Shown: positions 13,902 to 21,618 of the stretch, one piece after another
Layout of the letters: every line of letters begins with the position of its first letter
How positions within the stretch are numbered: position 1 is the first letter of the stretch
Virus record (IMG/VR): IMGVR_UViG_3300045256_000830
Coordinates: 1-40,348 of that record
From: a virus
Strand: one strand, 5' to 3'
Length of the DNA stretch: 40,348 bases
Position numbers and translations under genes: made by a program
The notes under the pieces: generated by a model
Seen by the model: the letters and a program-made list of their open reading frames with translations, nothing else
Databases searched by the model: none
Told to the model about the DNA's origin: nothing

Positions 13902-15523
13902 TCGTCCTGGAAGAGCGTCGAGTAGTCGTCGTCGGCCGGCGGCGGCGGCGGTAGCGGCGGCACGTAGCCGGGCGCACGGGGGTCGAGCTTCACGGTCGCG
14001 CGCGGCGTCTCGATCGCCGTTAGAAAGGTCTGCATCAGCACGCGGCCATAGATCAGCGTGTCGGTGCTGTGGTTCGGCTGGCCCTTGCGCTCGATCTGCG
14101 CGCCGGTCTTGCTCTCGTCCCACTGCAGGTCGAGCAGCTGCTCCTCGAGAAGGCTGTCCTTCAGGATCTTGACGCGGCCGTCGACGAAGTCGCCGTTCAC
14201 GCCCTCGATCGCGCCGACCTTGTAGTCCATCCCCTTCTTGGCGGGCTCGATCTGGATGCCGTAGACATCGCCGAGCTCGGTGAGGAGCTGCATGGCGAGC
14301 TGCCCGGAGGTGTCCGCGCACATGCCGTTTGGCCATTCGCCGATCGCACCGATCACGCTTCCGGGGCCCGGCGTCGCGTGCTCGAGCTTCTCCCCGATCA
14401 GAGCATGCGCGATCGTCCGGGCGATCATGCCCTTCCGCTCGAGACAGAGTCGGTGATACAGCGTCCGCGTCGGGTCGCTGAGCGCGGTGGCGAACACGTT
14501 GATCGCCGTCGGATCGGTGAATCCGGGGTCGATCGCGACAACGTGGATCCAGTCGGTGAACAGCGGCGCGCCATTCGCGTCGGTCGGCAGCTGCGCGATC
14601 CGCATCGGGCCGACGCGTTCCGGGTCCCACTGGTTCCAGAGCTGCCCGGAATCGTCGTGGATGCGGTAGCGAAAGATGTTCGCCGTGTCGTCCGCTGCCC
14701 ACTCGCCGTCGTACTCGCGCCGGCGTACAGGGTTCTCGGGCGAGAGCTGCGCGGCCTCGATCTCGATCTCTTGGACGTGCAGGAGCTCGACGAGCGCCGG
14801 GATCGGGCGGTCCGCGGTCGCCTCGACAGCGCTGCGCAGCGTCCAGCGGTGGAGCGACCAACCCTTCCAGTCCGGGAACGCATCGCGCTCTTTCCATGGT
14901 CGGCTGAGCTTCGACCCGCGCCGCGACACCTCGTAGAACACGCCTTTCAGCCGCTTGCCCGGCGAGCCGATCAGGAACAGCGCGCCCAGCAACCGCGGCC
15001 CGAAGACCTCGCGGATCAGATAGGTCAGCAGCTGGTCGGCGTGGGACGCGGCTTCGTCGATGCCCACCTCGTGATAAGAGAAGCCACGCATCTTCTCCAC
15101 GTTCACCGGCTTGTCGGCGCCCCAGAGCTGCATCGACCCGCCGCTCCGCGGCAAGGTCAGCACGAGCTCGGTCTCGTTGTAGAGGACGTCGCGACCTTCG
15201 ACGAAGCCAAGCTTCCGGAACAAGTCCTTCAGCGGCTGCCACATGAGCTTCTTCGCGTGGGCGCGGTTCTTTGCGAGGTAGAAGCAGTTCGCCCTAGGCG
15301 TGGTGAGCAGGCGCTTGACGAAACGGGCGGCCCCGCCGGTGGTCTTGCCGCCGCCTCGCCCGACCAGGCCAACGATGTAGCGGGCTGAGTCGTCGGCGAA
15401 GTCGCGCTGATCAGGGTGGCATTCGCCGACGACCATGTCCGCCAGCCCAGCCCAGTGCGAGGTGTCGCGCGCCGCGTTCTGGCGCTCGGTCTCCTCGAGC
15501 GCGAAGTCGAGCCGGTCCGCCAA
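13880..15523 (-). CDS. terL: Terminase large subunit (packaging ATPase and nuclease)
   Basis: Packages DNA into the prohead. The N-terminal ATPase has GRGGGKT (55-61, Walker A) and VGIDEA (152-157, Walker B with catalytic Glu). The C-terminal RNase H-like nuclease begins with Val-Val-Ala-Ile-Asp (D331), a metal-binding Asp, and a later Asp near Thr-Asp-Thr. The length of 547 aa fits the family. The start is TTG 15523, just three bases after the portal stop; no ATG or GTG fits as well. The Pro-rich C-terminus is unusual. No obvious small subunit lies next to it; a small early gene (such as the HNH neighbour) or a missed gene may supply it. Confidence 0.95.
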   Translation of the reverse strand: MADRLDFALEETERQNAARDTSHWAGLADMVVGECHPDQRDFADDSARYIVGLVGRGGGKTTGGAARFVKRLLTTPRANCFYLAKNRAHAKKLMWQPLKDLFRKLGFVEGRDVLYNETELVLTLPRSGGSMQLWGADKPVNVEKMRGFSYHEVGIDEAASHADQLLTYLIREVFGPRLLGALFLIGSPGKRLKGVFYEVSRRGSKLSRPWKERDAFPDWKGWSLHRWTLRSAVEATADRPIPALVELLHVQEIEIEAAQLSPENPVRRREYDGEWAADDTANIFRYRIHDDSGQLWNQWDPERVGPMRIAQLPTDANGAPLFTDWIHVVAIDPGFTDPTAINVFATALSDPTRTLYHRLCLERKGMIARTIAHALIGEKLEHATPGPGSVIGAIGEWPNGMCADTSGQLAMQLLTELGDVYGIQIEPAKKGMDYKVGAIEGVNGDFVDGRVKILKDSLLEEQLLDLQWDESKTGAQIERKGQPNHSTDTLIYGRVLMQTFLTAIETPRATVKLDPRAPGYVPPLPPPPPADDDYSTLFQDDYAALLG

Positions 15524-15526
15524 GCG

Positions 15527-17407
15527 CTAGACCCCGGGCGCGAGCTGCATCGCTTGCGGAGCGAACGCGGCCCGCGGCGTCGGCATGGGCGGCGGCGCCG
15601 CCGCGGGTGGCATCGCATCGGGGCCAGGGGGCGCGCCGACGCCGGACAGGTCCGGCGCGGCGGCCATCGCGCCTTGTTGCGCCTTCGAGTCCATCCATGC
15701 GGCGTTGACGATCATGCTGCGCAGGTTCTCGAGCACGGACTCCGGGCACTGGATGCGGCTCGGCATCCAGTTCAGGTACTGCTGCTGGCCGCGCCAGACG
15801 AGCATCTTGAGGTTCATGAACGGCTCCGGCGTGACGGTACCGCCGTCGGCGATCTCCTCGATGCACTCGTCGGCGTTCTCGATCGCCGCGGTGTAAAGCG
15901 ACATCTCGCGTTCGAGGTCTGGGTGGCCCATCAGGCGCTTTGCGGTGTCCTGCGAGATGATGCCGGCCTGGGCCCACTCGATCACGGTCTGCTCGCGGCC
16001 GGCGCGGGTGCGGCTGAGGGTGGAGGCCGCGCTGATCCAGACCCGGACCTCCTTCATGTCGACGTCGGACCACTTGATCTTGCGCTCGCCCAACCGGCTG
16101 CGCCGCGTGATCGTCGGCGCCTTGTCGCCGAGCTGCTTGCAGACGTGAAGAATGAGCCAGTGGATGTCGAGGACGTAGTTCTCGAAGTCCTTCTCCGGCT
16201 CGGCGAACCGCTGGGTCGACGTATCGCGGACCTCGCGCAGTGCGACCCCGGTCTCGATGCCGGCGGGCTTCACGCCCTGGGAGAGCATGCGGTTGACGCC
16301 CGAGACCTCGCCTGCCTTCGCGCTGAGGCGATCGGCGTCGCGCAGCTCCTCGGGCGAAACCGTCGGCGGCTGCACCGTCGTCGGCGGAGTCGAGCCGCGG
16401 TAGACGGACACCGTGCCGAGCGTGTTCTGCGAGACATTCACCTGCTGCGAGGCGAGCGCCGCGTCGGCCGACGACACCCACGTCGTGGGGAAGGCGCCGT
16501 GGTCCAGCTTGCGCTCGTTCTGGAGGTTACGGCGGTTGAGCGCGAGCTGGATGCCCGAGATTCGCTCGGCCAGGCCGATGCCGTACCAGCCGTTCGTCGG
16601 CCGCGAGAACCGGTGGAACGCGAACGGGTAGAAGTCCTCGTGGTAGTCCTCATCGAGGAGCGTCGTGCCGTCGATGACGACCGTGTGGCGACCGGCGACG
16701 TAGTCCTCGTGATCCTTAACGCCGATCGGCAGGCGCCAGCTCTCGATCACGAGGATCTCGTTGCGCTGGATCGGCCGCCAGCCGGCCCAGGTCTGCCACT
16801 GCCCGAGCCCGCCTTGTGCGTGCTCGATCTGGCGCTTGAACTTCGGGTAGAGGGCCTTCAGCTCGTCGCGGTCGACCGTCGTGCGGTAGTGGAGGTGCAG
16901 CGGGTCGCCGTTGCGGAGCTCGAGCTCGTTGACGACGATGTCGTCGATCATCACCGACTCGACGCGGAGGCGAGAGAACTTGTCGCCCCACACCTTCATG
17001 ACCGCGTTGCCCTTCATGCAGGCGCCGGCCTTGAACGTGTAGCGAGCCTTCTGTGGCACGCGCTGGAGCTTCGCGACGCCCTCGATATACCACTCGAGGT
17101 GCTTGGCGCGCCGCTGCGTCGACCAGTCCGCGCCGTCGGTGTCGAACACGGAGCGGACCTCGTTGGTACCGACTTGGGCGCTGAGCGCGTCGACGTTGCT
17201 CGCGACCACGTTCTCGTGCATCCGGCCGATTCCGCGCTGTGCGCCTCGAACCCGCTGCGTCGCGCGCGGCGTGGTGTCGTACAGGCTCTCGAGCTGGCGG
17301 AAGCGGTTGAACGTGTCGAACTGCGCGCGGTCGAGCTCGCGCACAAGACTAAACACGGCGCCGTGGGCCTCGTGCTTCGCGGTGGTCCACCAGTTCGGTT
17401 GCGTCAC
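15527..17407 (-). CDS. Portal protein
   Basis: The dodecameric ring through which DNA enters the head. The 626-residue length and the internal layout (a wing with Asp-Trp, Phe-Lys-Ala-Gly-Ala-Cys-Met-Lys-Gly, a long central region, then an Ala/Pro/Met-rich tail from about 570) resemble large portals of podovirus-like phages. The GTG start at 17407 overlaps the previous stop. Lying directly before terminase in the same operon supports the call. Confidence 0.85.
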   Translation of the reverse strand: MTQPNWWTTAKHEAHGAVFSLVRELDRAQFDTFNRFRQLESLYDTTPRATQRVRGAQRGIGRMHENVVASNVDALSAQVGTNEVRSVFDTDGADWSTQRRAKHLEWYIEGVAKLQRVPQKARYTFKAGACMKGNAVMKVWGDKFSRLRVESVMIDDIVVNELELRNGDPLHLHYRTTVDRDELKALYPKFKRQIEHAQGGLGQWQTWAGWRPIQRNEILVIESWRLPIGVKDHEDYVAGRHTVVIDGTTLLDEDYHEDFYPFAFHRFSRPTNGWYGIGLAERISGIQLALNRRNLQNERKLDHGAFPTTWVSSADAALASQQVNVSQNTLGTVSVYRGSTPPTTVQPPTVSPEELRDADRLSAKAGEVSGVNRMLSQGVKPAGIETGVALREVRDTSTQRFAEPEKDFENYVLDIHWLILHVCKQLGDKAPTITRRSRLGERKIKWSDVDMKEVRVWISAASTLSRTRAGREQTVIEWAQAGIISQDTAKRLMGHPDLEREMSLYTAAIENADECIEEIADGGTVTPEPFMNLKMLVWRGQQQYLNWMPSRIQCPESVLENLRSMIVNAAWMDSKAQQGAMAAAPDLSGVGAPPGPDAMPPAAAPPPMPTPRAAFAPQAMQLAPGV

Positions 17408-17655
17408 GCGTCACCGCCGTCGGGTTGGAGGGTGTAGCCCGGCACGACGCCGTCCGGGTAGAGCGCGGGGTTGTTCAGGGGATCGGGATCGTCGTGCTCG
17501 GGGCCGCTCGCTGGCTGGGCGGCGGCGGGTAGCGGCTCCGGCACAAGCGGAGCCAGCTTGATCGCGACACCCTCGAGCGTGATCTCCAAGACGCCGACAG
17601 CTCGCAACGCCGCGGCTCGAGCCTCAAGCAGGTCAAACCATGCCGCCGGCGTCAC
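17404..17655 (-). CDS. Small acidic protein upstream of portal, 83 aa
   Basis: An 83-residue protein from GTG 17655; its stop overlaps the portal GTG by four bases. A helical N-terminus (Ala-Trp-Phe-Asp-Leu-Leu-Glu-Ala-Arg) leads into an acidic, Asp/Pro-rich C-terminus. It is the first gene of the leftward head operon. Its position would suit a small terminase subunit, but no DNA-binding motif is visible. Identity unknown. Confidence 0.5.
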   Translation of the reverse strand: MTPAAWFDLLEARAAALRAVGVLEITLEGVAIKLAPLVPEPLPAAAQPASGPEHDDPDPLNNPALYPDGVVPGYTLQPDGGDA

Positions 17656-17682
17656 GCGGCGCAGTCCGAGACGCAGGTCAAT

Positions 17683-17692
17683 TGCATATGCA
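17683..17692. promoter_or_regulatory. 10-bp palindrome in divergent head promoter region
   Basis: TGCATATGCA is a perfect 10-base palindrome in the AT-rich 80-base gap between the leftward portal operon and the rightward capsid operon. It may be a regulator site controlling both. It is short, and the case rests on position and local AT-richness. Confidence 0.3.
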
Positions 17693-17698
17693 TACTAT

Positions 17699-17728
17699 TT
17701 ACATCTGAGTCGCGATCGTGTTTATAGT
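17699..17728 (+). promoter_or_regulatory. Late promoter for the structural operon
   Basis: TTACAT (17699-17704) as -35, 18-base spacer and TATAGT (17723-17728) as -10, just before the scaffold start at 17737. The start site would be close to the ATG, so the leader would be very short. A leftward promoter for the portal operon should lie in the same gap but no clear one is seen. Confidence 0.5.
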
Positions 17729-17736
17729 CAAGACCG

Positions 17737-18795
17737 ATGGCAGAAACGGATCCTCAGGGTGGCGCCACGGCCACGGCCGCCGATCCAGCCGCCCAACGCG
17801 CAGCGACCCGTGCAGCGATCCTCGCCGGCGCCGCACGCACGACCAGCGTCCCACCCCCGGACGCAACTGCGACGCCGGCGGCGGACGCGGAGATCCTCGA
17901 GGGCGCTGCGACCAGCGCTCTGGCCGCAAAGGCCGCCGTCGAGGATGCGGATCCGCCGGGCATGGCCGCGGTCCGCAAGGCCGAGCAGAACATGCGTCGC
18001 CAGCTCGCGAACGAGCGCGCCGAGATGCGCGCCGAGTTCGAGCGCGAGCGCGCCGTGTACCAGCGCCAACTCGAGGAGCTGACCGGCTTCAAGACGAAGA
18101 TCGAGGGGAGCAGGAAGGACAGCGTCGGGCTGCTGAAGGCGCTCGGCATGACGGAGGACGAGTTCGAGGCGTTCGCGTTCGACATCTACGCGCACAGCCC
18201 CAAGGGCCAGAAGGATCCGCGCTTCAAGGAGCGCGCGGCCGCACTCCGTGGCCAGCACGAGCAGCACGCGACCGTCGAAGAGCTGCGATCGAAGCTCGAG
18301 AAGCTCGAGCAGGGCATGACCGAGAAGGAGAAGGCCGCGGAGCAGCAGGCGCGCGCCGAGACCTACATGGCGCGCGTGACCGGTACTGTCACCGACGCGA
18401 CGCCGCTCGCGAAGGCCGCGCTCGCCAAGAACCCGGACAAGACGACCGCGAAGATGTTCGAGCTGGCTCTTCAGCTCTACCAGGCGTCTGGCGAGAGCGA
18501 CGACGTGCGCGAGGACCCGACGCCCGAGCAGGTCCTGCAGGCCTATGACCGCTGGCGCGCCGCCGAGCTCGAGGAGCTGGGCCTCGACCCGAAGGCGATC
18601 CTCGCGCCGGCCGCGGCGCCCGCGCCGGCCAAGGCGGCGAAGGCCGCGACGCCCGCGCAGCCCGGCGAATCCTCGCCCCCCGCAGCGGCGGCCGCCGAGA
18701 CGCCGCCGCGCAAAAAGACCCGTGCCGAGCTGCTCGAAGGCATCCGCCAAGAGCGCGCGGCTCGCCTCGCGAACGAGCAGCGCTCCGCGACCTAG
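17737..18795 (+). CDS. Scaffolding protein
   Basis: A 352-residue head-assembly protein. The N-terminus (1-80) is Ala/Thr/Pro-rich and disordered; residues about 80-215 are a charged coiled coil (Glu-Arg-Ala-Glu-Met-Arg-Ala-Glu-Phe-Glu-Arg); a Pro/Ala linker follows (about 290-330), and the C-terminus is basic. The shape and the position directly before the capsid gene identify it. Its stop TAG is in frame with the capsid ATG 129 bases later, with no other stop between. Confidence 0.8.
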   Translation: MAETDPQGGATATAADPAAQRAATRAAILAGAARTTSVPPPDATATPAADAEILEGAATSALAAKAAVEDADPPGMAAVRKAEQNMRRQLANERAEMRAEFERERAVYQRQLEELTGFKTKIEGSRKDSVGLLKALGMTEDEFEAFAFDIYAHSPKGQKDPRFKERAAALRGQHEQHATVEELRSKLEKLEQGMTEKEKAAEQQARAETYMARVTGTVTDATPLAKAALAKNPDKTTAKMFELALQLYQASGESDDVREDPTPEQVLQAYDRWRAAELEELGLDPKAILAPAAAPAPAKAAKAATPAQPGESSPPAAAAAETPPRKKTRAELLEGIRQERAARLANEQRSAT

Positions 18796-18817
18796 CGACC
18801 CGAAGCTACGACCGATC

Positions 18818-18879
18818 GCCGGCAAGACCAACGGCGACCCCGAAGACCGACCCGCTCCTGCCGACAAGACCGACGGCGA
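18818..18879 (+). repeat. 20-base imperfect direct repeat before capsid gene
   Basis: Copies at 18818-18837 and 18860-18879 match at 18 of 20 bases (GCCGNCAAGACC core), 42 bases apart. They lie in the 129-base gap between scaffold and capsid. The 42-base spacing is a multiple of three and the frame is open throughout, so they may be the remains of a coding repeat or part of the capsid leader RNA. Confidence 0.45.
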
Positions 18880-18924
18880 ACAACTCGACCGCCGAACGCT
18901 CCGCCCCGCGGAGGGAGTCTTGTC

Positions 18925-20148
18925 ATGTCGCCCGTTACCAACACGACGGCCACGGCCGCGTACATCTTCAGAACCAACTACGCCGGCGCCATCGCGGACA
19001 CCGCGATGCGCATGCACCCGACGCTGCAGCAGATCCTGAAGTCCAGCAAGGCGCCGGGCCACGAAGGAGACTTCGTCGGTTCGAGCTTCACCTACCCCAT
19101 GAAGTTCGGGAATCCGCAGGGCATCTCGAACACCTTCACCAACTCGCAGGCGCAGGCCTCCGCGACCCGCGGTGTGCAGTTCGCCGCCCAGGCGGTCACG
19201 AAGTACGGCACCGTGCTCGTCGACGGCCCCTCGATCCTGAAGTGCGCCGACGACGGCGCCTTCACCGATCTGGTCACGCTGACCACCGACGACACGATCG
19301 CGGCGCACACCAACGCGCTCGCGTTCGACCTGTTCCGCTCGGCCGCCGCGGTGCGCGGCAAGCGCGCGTCGCTGAGCGGCAACGTGATCCAGCTGACCGT
19401 CATCGACGACGCGCGCAACTTCGAGCTGGACCAGACGATCAGCGCGACGGACGTCACCGGCGCGACCCCGCGCACCGGCACCACCACGGTCACCGGCGTG
19501 GACCTGTCGCTCGGCCAGGTCACGGTAGCGAACGCCGGATCCATCTCGGGTTTCATCGACACCGACCTCATCTACAACGCCGGCGATCAGAACCTGTCGA
19601 TGAACGGCATGGAGGACTGCACGCCGCTCGCGTCGGTCTCCGGCGCCGACAGCTTCCGCGGCGTCAACCGCTCCGCCTACCGCGAGCGGCTGTCGGGCTA
19701 CCGCCTGACGACCGCGATCAGCCTCAATCAGACCGTCGAGGAGAGCATCGGCCTCGCGGCGATCGGCGTGAACACGGTCGGCGGGATGACCACCGATGCG
19801 GTCCTGAACCCGATCAACTTCTGGGGCGTCGTCCGCCGCGGCAACGCGCGCGTGGAGATGACCACGGCCGGCGGCGAGCTGAAGTACGGGTTCGAGAAGG
19901 CCTCGATCTCGACGCCGGCCGGCACGCTCGTCCTCTGGTCGGATCCGGACTGCCCGACCGATCGCGTCCGCGGCTACAACCGCGAGTCGCACTACATCCG
20001 CAAGAACGGCGAGCTCGTCCACATCATCAACGACGACGGCAACTACAACCTGCGGTCGACGAACGCCGACAGCATCGAGACGCGCACGCGCTCGCTGCTC
20101 AACTACATCCAGAACAACACGCGCGACCACTTCGTCGCGCAGATCTGA
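18925..20148 (+). CDS. Major capsid protein
   Basis: A 407-residue protein with the order expected of an HK97-fold capsid: an N-terminal arm, a region with Lys-Ser-Ser-Lys-Ala-Pro-Gly-His-Glu-Gly-Asp-Phe, an E-loop-like stretch, and a strand-rich A-domain. GGAGGG lies about ten bases upstream of the ATG. It directly follows the scaffold gene. The C-terminal part has LVHIINDDG (364-372), resembling the motif in two early proteins. Similarity to a specific capsid family was not checked. Confidence 0.88.
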   Translation: MSPVTNTTATAAYIFRTNYAGAIADTAMRMHPTLQQILKSSKAPGHEGDFVGSSFTYPMKFGNPQGISNTFTNSQAQASATRGVQFAAQAVTKYGTVLVDGPSILKCADDGAFTDLVTLTTDDTIAAHTNALAFDLFRSAAAVRGKRASLSGNVIQLTVIDDARNFELDQTISATDVTGATPRTGTTTVTGVDLSLGQVTVANAGSISGFIDTDLIYNAGDQNLSMNGMEDCTPLASVSGADSFRGVNRSAYRERLSGYRLTTAISLNQTVEESIGLAAIGVNTVGGMTTDAVLNPINFWGVVRRGNARVEMTTAGGELKYGFEKASISTPAGTLVLWSDPDCPTDRVRGYNRESHYIRKNGELVHIINDDGNYNLRSTNADSIETRTRSLLNYIQNNTRDHFVAQI

Positions 20149-20157
20149 GGGGCCGAC

Positions 20158-20544
20158 ATGTCTCTCGACGCATGGAACGACAAGGCCACCGAGCCGGACA
20201 TGGTCAAGATCCTGGTTCGGATGGCCGGGGCTGGCGCCGCGACCCCGACGAAGGTGCGTGGCCGCGGCGTCACGCTGAACCGCACCGGCGCGGGCATCGT
20301 GACGATGACCTTCAACGAGTCGCAGAGCAACTTCGGCACCTTCATCGGGTGCGTGTTTGGCTACGACTCGGCGACGCAGGCGAACCTGAAGGGCTACACG
20401 GCCGTCGTGAGCCCGCCGGTCGCCTCCGGCCTGACGATGGTCAGCACGCTGAACATCACCAACAACGCGGACACCCTCGCCGACCTCGCGGCCGGCCAGA
20501 ACCTGACGTTGCTGCTGATGTTCACGCGGACGTCGGCGAGCTGA
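20158..20544 (+). CDS. Virion structural protein, head decoration candidate, 128 aa
   Basis: Begins MSLDAWNDKATEPDMVKI, then Thr-Phe-Asn-Glu-Ser and Asn-Leu-Lys-Gly-Tyr, a small beta-rich protein. GAGGGG lies seven bases before the ATG. Genes directly after the capsid often encode head-decorating or fibre proteins, and this length fits, but no exact family is recognised. Confidence 0.6.
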   Translation: MSLDAWNDKATEPDMVKILVRMAGAGAATPTKVRGRGVTLNRTGAGIVTMTFNESQSNFGTFIGCVFGYDSATQANLKGYTAVVSPPVASGLTMVSTLNITNNADTLADLAAGQNLTLLLMFTRTSAS

Positions 20545-20548
20545 CCCG

Positions 20549-21256
20549 ATGTCCCGACTCCTCCTGATGGGCGACATCGTCACGCGCAGCCAGCGCAGGG
20601 CGAACATGGACAAGGCCTCCCCGGTGCTGGTGCCGGAATGGAAGTCGCTCATCAGCGAGGTCTACGGAGAGCTCTACTCGATCGTCTCGAAGTCGGGGTG
20701 GCGCTACTTCGAGAGCACCTTCCCGATCACGGCGACCGGCGCGGCGAGCTACCCGCTGCCGAACGATCATGACCTGACCATCGGCGCCGACCGAGTGCTC
20801 GCCGACGGCACGACGACCCCGCTCGGCGAGGTCGGGGTGTTCGAACGCAACGCGTTCGCCGGGCGGACGGGTGACGCGGTCACGTTCTCGGTCGTCGGCC
20901 AGACGATCGTGCTCGGCCCCAGGCCCTCGAGCGGTGCTTACCAGTTCCTCTACGTGCCACAGGCGCCGGACATCTCGACGCTGGCCGACAACTCGACCGT
21001 CGACGTCGTGACGGCTGACGGGGAGGCGTTCCTGATCTGGGGCGTCGCAGCGGCCGCGCTGCCCCGCACCGAGAGCTCGCGGGTCGACGCGGTGGAGGAT
21101 CGCAACGCTGCGCGCGAGCGCCTCGCGCAGGACTGCACGATGCGTTCGCTGGCGAACCCGCGCCGGCGCATCGTCGTCCAGCACCCGCTCGACGACTACG
21201 GGATCGTCGACGACCCGCTGGACTACGACCCGGCGAGCTGGCGGTGGCGGCGATGA
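20549..21256 (+). CDS. Head-tail connector (adaptor) protein, 235 aa
   Basis: A 235-residue protein with a helical N-terminus (Thr-Arg-Ser-Gln-Arg-Arg-Ala-Asn-Met), Tyr-Gly-Glu-Leu-Tyr-Ser, then Trp-Arg-Tyr-Phe-Glu-Ser, similar in plan to short-tailed phage adaptors (P22 gp4-type) that bind beneath the portal. The stop overlaps the next ATG (ATGA). The first ATG is used; an in-frame ATG six codons later is possible. Confidence 0.6.
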   Translation: MSRLLLMGDIVTRSQRRANMDKASPVLVPEWKSLISEVYGELYSIVSKSGWRYFESTFPITATGAASYPLPNDHDLTIGADRVLADGTTTPLGEVGVFERNAFAGRTGDAVTFSVVGQTIVLGPRPSSGAYQFLYVPQAPDISTLADNSTVDVVTADGEAFLIWGVAAAALPRTESSRVDAVEDRNAARERLAQDCTMRSLANPRRRIVVQHPLDDYGIVDDPLDYDPASWRWRR

Positions 21257-21618
21257 CTACGACCCGCCGCCGCCCCTCCGCGCTCACCGCGCCCACGTCG
21301 GTGCGACTCGCCGACCCCGCGGCCGAGCGATCGCGGCTTGCGCACGAGCAGGCGCTGAGCGAGCTGCGCGGCGCCCAGCCGACGGTCATCCGCAACGTGA
21401 AGCTCGCGAACAACGTGGAGACCCCGGTGCCGCACGGGCTCGGCCGGGCTCCGCAGTGGGTCTCGCCGGGCGCGCCGATCGGCGCCGTGTCGACCGGCCG
21501 GATCGACGACATGGGCACGCGCACGACGTCGGGCGCGGTGGTCGACCGCTCGCGCACGGTGGTGCTGCGCGCGACCGGCTACGGCGCGACGATCACCGTC
21601 GACGTGGCGGTGCTCTAG
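21253..21618 (+). CDS. Virion structural protein, 121 aa
   Basis: A 121-residue protein with a basic N-terminus and a beta-rich C-terminal half containing His-Gly-Leu-Gly-Arg-Ala-Pro, a feature often found in short phage tail or head-completion proteins. Its stop (TAG) is joined to the GTG of the next gene by one shared base. Exact role unknown. Confidence 0.6.
   Translation: MTTTRRRPSALTAPTSVRLADPAAERSRLAHEQALSELRGAQPTVIRNVKLANNVETPVPHGLGRAPQWVSPGAPIGAVSTGRIDDMGTRTTSGAVVDRSRTVVLRATGYGATITVDVAVL

Noticed and set aside
17728-20652. 974-codon open frame on the minus strand across scaffold and capsid
   Set aside because: It crosses two well-supported plus-strand genes and the translation is Arg-rich with no structure.
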